DNA from: Acidobacteriota bacterium
GTDB taxonomy: Bacteria; Acidobacteriota; Terriglobia; Acidiferrales; UBA7541
Assembly (NCBI GenBank): GCA_003224195.1
Contig: QHYP01000300.1
Location: forward strand, 1 to 9,247
Length of the DNA stretch: 9,247 nt
Direction of reading: 5' to 3'
Shown: piece by piece, positions 1 through 4,842 of the stretch
How positions within the stretch are numbered: the stretch's first letter is position 1
How the letters are laid out: every line of letters begins with the position of its first letter
Notes under the pieces: generated by a model
What the model was told of the DNA's origin: nothing
The model's database searches: none
What the model saw: the letters and a program-made list of their open reading frames with translations, nothing else
Position numbers and translations under genes: made by a program

Positions 1-1
1 C

Positions 2-379
2 GCGGCATTCGACCATTTTGCCAAGGTAAGCGGTAAGCCCGTGGCCATGGTCGTCACCATGAGCAACTTTCGACAGTCCGCCGGCACGAACACCACGGTG
101 TACATCAATCTCGGCAGCGGTCAGGGCGTGAAGGTGGGAGATTATTTTCGCGTCTTTCGTTATCAGGGATCACGGCACGAAACCGTATACCAAATAAAGG
201 ATTATCAGTACATGACGTATGGCTTCGGGAGCGCGCCAGAACGATATTCCTGGAATGACTTGCCGAGGGAAATCCTTGGAGAAGGAATCGTGCTGAGCGT
301 CACCAAGAATTCCTCCACGGTCTTGATCACCTACTCTTCAAGCGCCATATATTCCGGAGACTACGTCGAAGTCGAGTAG
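2..379 (+). CDS. C-terminal part of an unidentified envelope-type protein (5' end outside the window)
   Basis: The frame is open from the first bases of the window with no stop, so the GTG at 41 is probably internal and the gene begins upstream. About 125 residues are visible. They look like a small beta-rich domain: a stretch reading NLGSGQGVKVGDYFRVFR, then near the end a GEGIVLSV segment, and a final SGDYVEVE just before the TAG stop. The alternation of glycine turns and hydrophobic strands, with 'VGD-x-F-x-V' and 'GDYVEV' at the two ends, resembles FlgT-C-like or SH3-like C-terminal domains of secreted or LysM-bearing proteins. That resemblance is from memory and is weak. No signal peptide or membrane segment can be seen because the N-terminus is missing. 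Base composition is visibly more AT-rich than the genes to the right. It converges on the AMMECR1 gene, with 98 bp between the two stops. Confidence 0.72.
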   Translation, partial: AAFDHFAKVSGKPVAMVVTMSNFRQSAGTNTTVYINLGSGQGVKVGDYFRVFRYQGSRHETVYQIKDYQYMTYGFGSAPERYSWNDLPREILGEGIVLSVTKNSSTVLITYSSSAIYSGDYVEVE

Positions 380-410
380 GTCTTCCGCTTCTCATACGAA
401 TTCTTTGGAC

Positions 411-445
411 TGGTCCGCGCCGCGGAGCCGTGCCCTTTCGTTTTT
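411..445 (+). terminator. weak candidate intrinsic terminator between convergent genes
   Basis: A 5-bp stem TCCGC / GCGGA (414-418 and 422-426, 3-base loop) lies 35 bases after the plus-strand stop. A run of five T follows at 441-445. The 14-base separation between stem and T-run is too long for a classic terminator, so this is only a plausible transcription end for the plus-strand gene. No T-run is seen on the other side for the minus-strand operon. Confidence 0.2.
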
Positions 446-477
446 CTTGCCAAGTAAGATCCGGAATCCAAGCGCCG

Positions 478-1041
478 CTAACGTGGCGAAAGTTTTCCCG
501 TCTCCGTCGCAATCTCACAGGTGAATGCCCGAATCTCTGTCGCAGCGTCCTTCCAAGAGTCCGCCGGCAAACCTGCCTTGCGGCAGGCTTCTTCGAGGAA
601 GCGGTCGCGAGTGAGATGATGCTCCGTCGCGACCTGCGGCAATAGCAACCCTTTCCGCGGGCCGCGGGAAACGAACAGCCCGTGCTGGCCGACGACGACC
701 TCCTCCGGACGCACGACCTGCATCGGAGTCAAGAGCGAGACCTCCACGGTCATGTCCGGAAGCTCCTCCGCCCGGAGGGGCGGGAACCGCAGGTCCTCGA
801 ACGCCGCACCGAGGGCACAGTGAACCACAGTCTCGCCCAATGGTTCATTCGGCTCGATCACCCCAATACATCCGCGCAGCCGCCCCCTTACGTGCAGGCT
901 CACGAATACGCCGCAGCGCTCGGAAAAAATGCTCTCCCGCGGAATGTCCTCCGGCGAGCGTTCCGACCTGGCGACTTCCTCGATACTCCGGCGCGCCAGC
1001 CGGAGTAGCGCGCTCCGGTCGGAATCAGAGAGTGACAGCAT
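478..1041 (-). CDS. amrA: AMMECR1-domain protein (AmmeMemoRadiSam system protein A type)
   Basis: The predicted protein has 187 residues, the usual size for a stand-alone bacterial AMMECR1 protein. The family's signature LRGCIG is at residues 55-60, followed by the expected helix region (ALGAAFEDLRFPPL, 76-89), a beta strand TVEVSLL (98-104) and a GLLLPQVA segment near 131-138. Members of this family often sit beside Memo and radical-SAM genes (the AmmeMemoRadiSam set); neither is visible here. The biochemical role is not firmly established and I do not assign a reaction. I chose the ATG at 1041, giving MLSLSDSDRSALLRLARR, because this matches where family members normally begin. A TTG at 1065 would add eight residues. 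Either start overlaps the 3' end of pgsA (by 17 bp for the ATG), so the two genes are probably co-transcribed and coupled. The gene symbol is tentative. Confidence 0.9.
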   Translation of the reverse strand: MLSLSDSDRSALLRLARRSIEEVARSERSPEDIPRESIFSERCGVFVSLHVRGRLRGCIGVIEPNEPLGETVVHCALGAAFEDLRFPPLRAEELPDMTVEVSLLTPMQVVRPEEVVVGQHGLFVSRGPRKGLLLPQVATEHHLTRDRFLEEACRKAGLPADSWKDAATEIRAFTCEIATETGKLSPR

Positions 1042-1651
1042 CTTGAGGTTTCTTGCGCCGCTCAAGCAGGCGCAAGGAGCGCCGCTGTTTGATTCGATCG
1101 TCGACCTGGCTCCAAAAGCGCAGGAAGTACTGCGCCGCGGAGACCAGCGCGCTCACAACAACGAGCCACAGCAGGGTGAGCCCTAGCCGCTTCAAGACCG
1201 GCTGCCGCGCGCCGGCAATCAGTACGGCAACTGCAATCACCTGCAGCACCATCTTGGTCTTGCCGAGAACCGAAGCTTGGATGGTAAAGCCTTCAGCCGA
1301 GGCGATATTCCGCAGGCCCAAAATCGTGAATTCCCGGCCGACAATGATCACCACCATCCAGGCGGGCACCAGGTGCATGTCCACGAGAGAGATGAAGGCC
1401 GCCGAAATCAGCAACTTATCTGCGATAGGGTCGAGCAGGATGCCGAGCGTCGTTTCCTGCATCCTGCGGCGCGCCAAGTACCCATCCGCCCAATCCGTTG
1501 CCGCAGCGAGCAGCAAGATCAGAACTCCCCAGAATTCAAAGTGCATGGGAAAGCCCCACAGCTCGACATTCGGGCTGCGCGTCAGCAGCACCACAATCAA
1601 GAGCGGTACGAAGAAAATACGCAGGAGCGTGAGGCTATTCGGGAGGTTCAT
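1025..1651 (-). CDS. pgsA: CDP-diacylglycerol--glycerol-3-phosphate 3-phosphatidyltransferase
   Basis: This integral membrane enzyme makes phosphatidylglycerol-phosphate from CDP-diacylglycerol and glycerol-3-phosphate, the committed step to phosphatidylglycerol and cardiolipin. The 208-residue product opens with MNLPNSLTLLR, the normal PgsA start. It carries a complete CDP-alcohol phosphatidyltransferase motif, D(x2)DG(x2)AR(x8)G(x3)D(x3)D: D53, D56-G57, A60-R61, G70, D74 and D78. Several hydrophobic segments surround it (about 12-24, 40-52, 79-92, 97-112, 136-147, 158-175). The C-terminus is basic (RRSLRLLERRKK). The frame is open upstream to 1807, but the extra 52 residues are not family-like and the promoter found at 1704-1732 lies inside them, so ATG 1651 is preferred. 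I see no strong Shine-Dalgarno sequence. The AMMECR1 gene overlaps the end of pgsA. Other CDP-alcohol transferases share the motif; the N-terminal sequence favours PgsA. Confidence 0.93.
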   Translation of the reverse strand: MNLPNSLTLLRIFFVPLLIVVLLTRSPNVELWGFPMHFEFWGVLILLLAAATDWADGYLARRRMQETTLGILLDPIADKLLISAAFISLVDMHLVPAWMVVIIVGREFTILGLRNIASAEGFTIQASVLGKTKMVLQVIAVAVLIAGARQPVLKRLGLTLLWLVVVSALVSAAQYFLRFWSQVDDRIKQRRSLRLLERRKKPQDAVTL

Positions 1652-1703
1652 GGCTGCGGGGCCGAAAAGGGTCCCCTTGCGGTCTCCACGACCGGCTGGC
1701 CCC

Positions 1704-1732
1704 AATATAGACCCCGCCCTCGCGGGCGTCAA
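1704..1732 (-). promoter_or_regulatory. sigma70-type promoter for pgsA
   Basis: Read on the minus strand there is TTGACG (1732-1727), a spacer of exactly 17 bases, then TATATT (1709-1704). Both hexamers match the consensus at five of six positions. Transcription would begin near 1697, leaving an untranslated leader of about 45 bases before the pgsA ATG at 1651. It lies at the pgsA end of the 480-bp gap, where a new transcription unit is expected. Confidence 0.65.
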
Positions 1733-2003
1733 CGCCACCAGGGTGTCCGCGAACGATACTCTCCCATCCCCGACTTGGGCTTCGCTAAGCCGTCTGGGAC
1801 TGGGCATATCCGTAATCCAGGCGCTGCAAACCTGTGCAAATCAGGACAGACCTGAAATCGCCCTTTGCAGAGCCCGGTTTCTATCATGCGCCCCTAAATA
1901 GCACTCTAAGTAACTGAAAAACAAGCACTTTTCGGCATGCTCAAGCAGGACCATGCAGAGTTGACTTCGGAACCCGCCCTACGGCACCGACTCACGGGAA
2001 ACA

Positions 2004-2024
2004 ATTTCCACAAGCTTTTCCACA
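2004..2024 (+). promoter_or_regulatory. pair of DnaA-box-like sequences
   Basis: TTTTCCACA at 2016-2024 fits the DnaA-box consensus TTWTNCACA fully. ATTTCCACA at 2004-2012 fits it with one mismatch. They are in the same orientation, 12 bp apart, in non-coding sequence. DnaA could bind here to regulate a nearby promoter or as part of a titration or origin-like site. No dnaA, dnaN or gyr gene is in view, so this is only a sequence match. Confidence 0.3.
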
Positions 2025-2085
2025 TCAAGACTTTGCGCCGCAGACCTACTGCGCGCAGCGCCATCCTGCTCCATCGGTGGGGATT

Positions 2086-2104
2086 AGGGGCACCAGATGC
2101 CCCT
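2086..2104 (-). terminator. stem-loop after the small membrane gene, possible terminator
   Basis: AGGGGCA (2086-2092), a 5-base loop, and TGCCCCT (2098-2104) form a 7-bp GC-rich stem 27 bases beyond the stop of the 66-residue membrane gene. It is placed where the long upstream operon should end. No T-run follows on the minus strand, so an intrinsic terminator is uncertain; it could instead be a 3'-end stabilising hairpin. Confidence 0.3.
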
Positions 2105-2130
2105 CGGTTACAGGGCGCCGATTTTTCTGG

Positions 2131-2331
2131 TCAGATTGCTCGCGGACCCCGTAAAACTCGAGCGGGGAGAAACAGGATCGCGCTCAGGAGTGAAAAGACC
2201 CCATGTACGGCAATCCCCGCCAGCCGGAATGGCAGCAAGAAGAGCCAAACAATCGGGTACGCCACGAGCGCCAGCAGGGCGAGCGGCCAGCAGATCACCA
2301 GCAGAATACACCACAGGAAGAAGGCGGCCAT
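2131..2331 (-). CDS. small hydrophobic membrane protein of unknown function, 66 residues
   Basis: The 66-residue product begins MAAFFLWCILLVICW and is almost wholly hydrophobic. There are about two membrane segments (roughly residues 3-34, perhaps a hairpin broken at AYP, and 38-57), then a short basic tail LPARVLRGPRAI. The start is well supported: an AAGGAG Shine-Dalgarno (2338-2343 on the minus strand) sits six bases before ATG 2331. A longer open frame up to 2415 is rejected because it would overlap hflX and has no such site. The gene lies 19 bases after the hflX stop and should be the last gene of the operon. I do not recognise a named family. The preserved reading frame, the strong ribosome binding site and the clean membrane pattern argue that it is real. 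Confidence 0.75.
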   Translation of the reverse strand: MAAFFLWCILLVICWPLALLALVAYPIVWLFLLPFRLAGIAVHGVFSLLSAILFLPARVLRGPRAI

Positions 2332-2337
2332 AGATCT

Positions 2338-2343
2338 CTCCTT
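2338..2343 (-). promoter_or_regulatory. strong Shine-Dalgarno AAGGAG for the 66-residue membrane gene
   Basis: AAGGAG on the minus strand, six bases upstream of ATG 2331. It is the clearest ribosome binding site in the window and decides the start of the small gene. Most neighbouring genes rely instead on start-stop overlap. Confidence 0.75.
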
Positions 2344-2350
2344 GCCGCTA

Positions 2351-3691
2351 TTACGTAACGGATGACCGACAGGTTCCGCGGTCGGCGAACTGAGCGAGGC
2401 GCAGTTTGCGGGCAACCGACTCCGGCACTTCGGCTTCCAGGCTCATGTGCGAATCTTCGACGGCGGACCTCAGCACGCGGCCCAGCGCGTGAACCAGAGC
2501 CAGCGTGCGCCCCTCCGCCAGCGGCAGCCGCAAGGAAAGCCTGACCACGGGATCCACCGGCAACGCATCGTCTATTCCTCGCAAAAGCTCATCCAAACCT
2601 TGTCCCATCCGCGCAGAAACCAGCATCGGACCGGCGCTCCCTTTCGGCGCCGCGGAAAGTGTGTCCCGCTCCTCCGGCGCAAGGAGATCCATCTTGTTGA
2701 ACACGCACAGGCGCGCCCGATCCTGGACGCCAAGCTCGAGGAGGATCTTATCCACTTCCGCATCCAGCTCCGTGTGATGGGGATTCGAGACGTCGCTGAC
2801 ATGCAGGATCAGTGCGGCTTCCTGCACCTCCTCAAGCGTGGCCCGAAACGCCGTCAGAAGCCCCTTCGGCAAATCCCGGATGAAGCCCACCGTATCCGAT
2901 ACAAGCACGGGATCGAGCGTGGCGAACATCTTGGGAGAGACGAGGACGTCCGCGCGACTCAGCGCATTGAACAACGTGGATTTGCCTGCGTTTGTATAAC
3001 CGACAAGCGCAATGGTGCCGAGCGGCACCACCTGCCGCGCTTCGCGCCGCAGCCCGCGCTGTTTGCGCACTTCTTCGATCTGGGACTGAATCTTGCGCAC
3101 GCGTTCACGAATGCGCCGGCGGTCGGTCTCCAGTTTCTTTTCGCCGGGGCCTCGAACTCCGATTCGCCCCGTGCCTCCACCGGCTCCGCCTCCGCCGCCG
3201 GCTCCGCTCTTGCCGCCAAGGCGTGACATTTCCGTTCCGCGGCCGGTGAGCCGCGGCATCAAGTAATCGAGTTGCGCGAGTTCAACCTGAAGCTGGCCCT
3301 CGCGGCTGCGCGCATGCCTCGCGAAGATGTCCAGGATGAGCTGTGTCCGGTCGATGACGCGGCAAGCGGTGGCGTTTTCGATGTTGCGTTGCTGGACGGG
3401 GGAAAGATTGCGGTCGAAAATGATCAGCGGCGCATTCCGCGCAGTTGCCTCAGCGCGAATTTCGTCCAGTTTGCCGCGGCCCACCAGCGTGGCCGGGTCG
3501 GCCGAGTCGCGAAGCTGAAAGACCGTGCTGGTAATCTCCGCGCCTGCGCTGCGCGCGAGCTCGGCCAGTTCGGCCAACGATTCGCGCTCCGGCTGCCCCG
3601 CAGGCAGCCCCGGTAAGCGCGGCGCGCGCTTCCAGGCCACGCCTACCAGCAAGGCGCGCTCGGATCCCTTAGTCTCGTGGGCAACTTTCAT
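2351..3691 (-). CDS. hflX: GTPase HflX (ribosome-associated), with a shortened segment between G2 and G3
   Basis: HflX is a translational GTPase-like factor that binds the 50S subunit and splits stalled ribosomes. The 446-residue protein has the HflX N-terminal domain (LVGRGKLDEI at 69-78; IIFDRNLSPVQQRN at 90-103; RVIDRTQLILDIFARHARSREGQLQVELAQL near 111-141). A linker follows with RGPGEKKLETDRRRIRER (180-197), then a G domain with P-loop GYTNAGKST (231-239), DTVGF (266-270), NKMD (332-335) and SAR (359-361). There is a glycine-rich insert, GGGGGAGGGTG, at about 165-175, just before the GPGE motif. Oddly, FATLDP (256-261) is joined to DTVGF by only VLVS. Family members have roughly 16 residues there, so about 12 residues of the beta2-beta3 region appear to be missing, in frame. 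It follows miaA after 78 bp, without hfq between. Start ATG 3691 has no good Shine-Dalgarno but overlaps the stop of a 22-codon ORF. Confidence 0.95.
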   Translation of the reverse strand: MKVAHETKGSERALLVGVAWKRAPRLPGLPAGQPERESLAELAELARSAGAEITSTVFQLRDSADPATLVGRGKLDEIRAEATARNAPLIIFDRNLSPVQQRNIENATACRVIDRTQLILDIFARHARSREGQLQVELAQLDYLMPRLTGRGTEMSRLGGKSGAGGGGGAGGGTGRIGVRGPGEKKLETDRRRIRERVRKIQSQIEEVRKQRGLRREARQVVPLGTIALVGYTNAGKSTLFNALSRADVLVSPKMFATLDPVLVSDTVGFIRDLPKGLLTAFRATLEEVQEAALILHVSDVSNPHHTELDAEVDKILLELGVQDRARLCVFNKMDLLAPEERDTLSAAPKGSAGPMLVSARMGQGLDELLRGIDDALPVDPVVRLSLRLPLAEGRTLALVHALGRVLRSAVEDSHMSLEAEVPESVARKLRLAQFADRGTCRSSVT

Positions 3692-3756
3692 CGTTTCGAG
3701 GGAAACCGCTCGAGGTTGGCGCGTGTCCGCAGTTGCATTAGCCAGAAACTAGCCAT
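3688..3756 (-). CDS. possible 22-codon leader ORF upstream of hflX
   Basis: Within the 78-bp miaA-hflX gap an ATG at 3756 opens a 22-codon frame (MASFWLMQLRTR..., ending in FPSKR). Its TGA stop overlaps the hflX ATG as ATGA, the same coupling signature used at other junctions in this operon. It begins 13 bases after the miaA stop, preceded by a weak TGAG element. It may serve only to carry ribosomes into hflX, which lacks its own Shine-Dalgarno. A frame of this length can arise by chance, and there is no homology I can recognise. Confidence 0.3.
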   Translation of the reverse strand: MASFWLMQLRTRANLERFPSKR

Positions 3757-3769
3757 TTTTCTCAGTCCA

Positions 3770-4765
3770 TTATACGCCTTCCGCTGAGCCGCCAGCAGCG
3801 CACGCCGCAATTCCCTGTCCCAAGAGCCATGCAAGCGCTTCTTTGCGGACCTCGGGCGAATCGCCAAAACCGGCGAGCCAATGCACTCCCGGCTCTTTGC
3901 GGAACCAGGTCAATTGGCGCTTGGCATAGCGCCGCGTCGCCTGCGCTATCGCCTCCCGCGCTTGCTCGAGTGTTCGTTCGCCCCGCAAGTGCCCGCGCAG
4001 TTCGCCATATCCGATGAAATCGAGCGGTTTGGCATCGTCGGGAAGCTTTTCCGCGAGGCGCCGCACTTCCTCGAGCCACCCGCGCGCGAGCATGGCGTCC
4101 ACCCGTGCATGGATGCGCTCGTAGAGTGTTTCTCGCGGTGGCAGCAGACCAATCTTCATGGCCCGCCAACCTTCGAGTGGCGACCGGCCCTCGCGGTGCA
4201 CCTCGGAAAGCGGCCGCCGCGACAGCAGGCACACTTCGATCACTCGGATGAGTTTCTGTTCGTCGCCCGGAGCAACGCGATTGGCTGCCTCCGAGTCCAG
4301 ACGTTTCAGCACGCGATGGAGATGACCCGGGCCGTTTTCCTCGGCGCTCTCGCGCAGCCGCTCGCGCAATTCTTCCGAGCGTTGAGGCGCATCCGCAAGG
4401 CCTTCGAGAAGCGCGCGAAGATAGAGCCCTGTTCCAACAGTGAAGATGGGCAGCCGGCCGCGCCGCCGCAAGTTTTCCAGAACGCCAATCGCCATCTTCC
4501 GATACGCGCCGGCGGTCGCAATTTCGTGCGCATCGAGGGCGTCCAAAAGGTGATGTGGCACGCCGCGACGCTCGGCTGCATCGGGTTTCGCCGTGCCGAT
4601 ATCGAAGCCTCGATAAAGCTGTGTGGAATCGCACGCGATGACTTCTCCGCCGAGTTGCCCGGCAAGCCAGACGGCCAGCGACGACTTCCCCGAAGCCGTC
4701 GGCCCCACGACGGCCACGAGCGGCAATTTCGCTTCGTGAGTTTTCACCGAACGAGCAGATGCCAT
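3770..4765 (-). CDS. miaA: tRNA dimethylallyltransferase
   Basis: MiaA transfers a dimethylallyl group to N6 of A37 in tRNAs that read codons beginning with U, aiding decoding fidelity. The 331-residue protein has all the expected landmarks: P-loop GPTASGKSS (21-29), ACDSTQLYRGFDIGTAKP (44-61), VPHHLLD (69-75), the GTGLYLRALLEGLAD block (111-125), DFIGYGEL in the C-terminal half, and RRYAKRQLTWFRKEPGVHWL near the C-terminus. The usual VGGTGLY reads TVGTGLY here, so one glycine of the GG pair is replaced by valine. The length is slightly above the usual 300-320 because of a short N-terminal and an Ala/Gly-rich C-terminal extension. The start overlaps the end of the 32-codon mini-gene by 22 bp, so translation is probably coupled. 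There is no clear Shine-Dalgarno. hflX follows. Confidence 0.96.
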   Translation of the reverse strand: MASARSVKTHEAKLPLVAVVGPTASGKSSLAVWLAGQLGGEVIACDSTQLYRGFDIGTAKPDAAERRGVPHHLLDALDAHEIATAGAYRKMAIGVLENLRRRGRLPIFTVGTGLYLRALLEGLADAPQRSEELRERLRESAEENGPGHLHRVLKRLDSEAANRVAPGDEQKLIRVIEVCLLSRRPLSEVHREGRSPLEGWRAMKIGLLPPRETLYERIHARVDAMLARGWLEEVRRLAEKLPDDAKPLDFIGYGELRGHLRGERTLEQAREAIAQATRRYAKRQLTWFRKEPGVHWLAGFGDSPEVRKEALAWLLGQGIAACAAGGSAEGV

Positions 4766-4842
4766 CCGCGAACCGCGAGCAGCGCGAGCACAAGCAGCCC
4801 GATGATGATAGCGCCGAGAATTTGCTGGCGAGAAAGCTTCAC
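4744..4842 (-). CDS. 32-residue single-pass membrane mini-protein
   Basis: A GTG at 4842 overlaps the TGA stop of the TonB-like gene as GTGA and opens a 32-codon frame ending at TGA 4744, which in turn overlaps the miaA start by 22 bp. The product begins VKLSRQQILG (first residue read as Met). It continues with one hydrophobic helix of about 15-18 residues (AIIIGLLVLALLAV, 11-24) and ends RGWHLLVR. Positive residues at both ends and one central helix are typical of real membrane micro-proteins. The frame fills exactly the 73-bp space between tonB-like and miaA, where a compact operon would otherwise leave a gap. I do not recognise a family. It may modulate the TonB-like system or simply couple translation into miaA. 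Confidence 0.6.
   Translation of the reverse strand: MKLSRQQILGAIIIGLLVLALLAVRGWHLLVR

Larger units (their letters stand above)
1652..2130. other. 479-bp gap without a convincing gene
   Basis: No reading frame here has family-like sequence. The open frames on the plus strand (for example from 1937) and the upward extension of pgsA have atypical composition and no recognisable motif. The gap holds the pgsA promoter (1704-1732), two DnaA-box-like sequences (2004-2024), a 7-bp stem-loop (2086-2104), and small inverted repeats at 1778-1791 (GGCTT/AAGCC) and 1841-1855 (TCAGG/CCTGA). A weaker extended -10-like sequence, TGCTATTTA, is on the minus strand around 1895-1903. The middle part (about 1830-2030) is more AT-rich than its surroundings. 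I do not recognise a tRNA, SRP RNA, RNase P RNA or other structured RNA, but a short unclassified RNA cannot be excluded. Confidence 0.5.

Noticed and set aside
570..589. Stem-loop CCTGCC / GGCAGG with a GCAA loop on the coding strand inside the AMMECR1 gene
   Set aside because: Although it would be a stable GNRA hairpin, it encodes conserved-looking protein (CRKAGL) and sits mid-gene. One such stem is expected by chance in GC-rich sequence.
1652..1807. N-terminal extension of pgsA by 52 residues
   Set aside because: The extra residues are not PgsA-like, and a TTGACG-17-TATATT promoter lies inside them. MNLPNSLTLLR at 1651 is the family start.
1053..1901. 282-codon plus-strand frame opposite pgsA
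   Set aside because: It is antisense to a gene with a complete catalytic motif, and its basic, serine-rich content is typical of a shadow frame.
1937..2365. 142-codon plus-strand frame in the 480-bp gap
   Set aside because: It has no ribosome binding site and no recognisable domain, runs antisense through the 66-residue membrane gene, and has a codon-neutral Arg-rich composition.
3139..3215. Glycine-codon-rich tract in hflX considered as a DNA repeat or insertion
   Set aside because: It is the variable linker just before the GPGE motif, where glycine-rich length variation is common in HflX. No exact tandem unit is present.
3762..4793. 343-codon minus-strand frame overlapping miaA
   Set aside because: It is in another frame of miaA, is rich in Arg/Ala/Ser as GC-rich shadow frames are, and lacks any motif. 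miaA itself is unambiguous.
4763..4842. Plain intergenic spacer between the TonB-like gene and miaA
   Set aside because: A GTG-started 32-codon membrane frame fills it with overlaps at both ends, so it was called as a gene instead.
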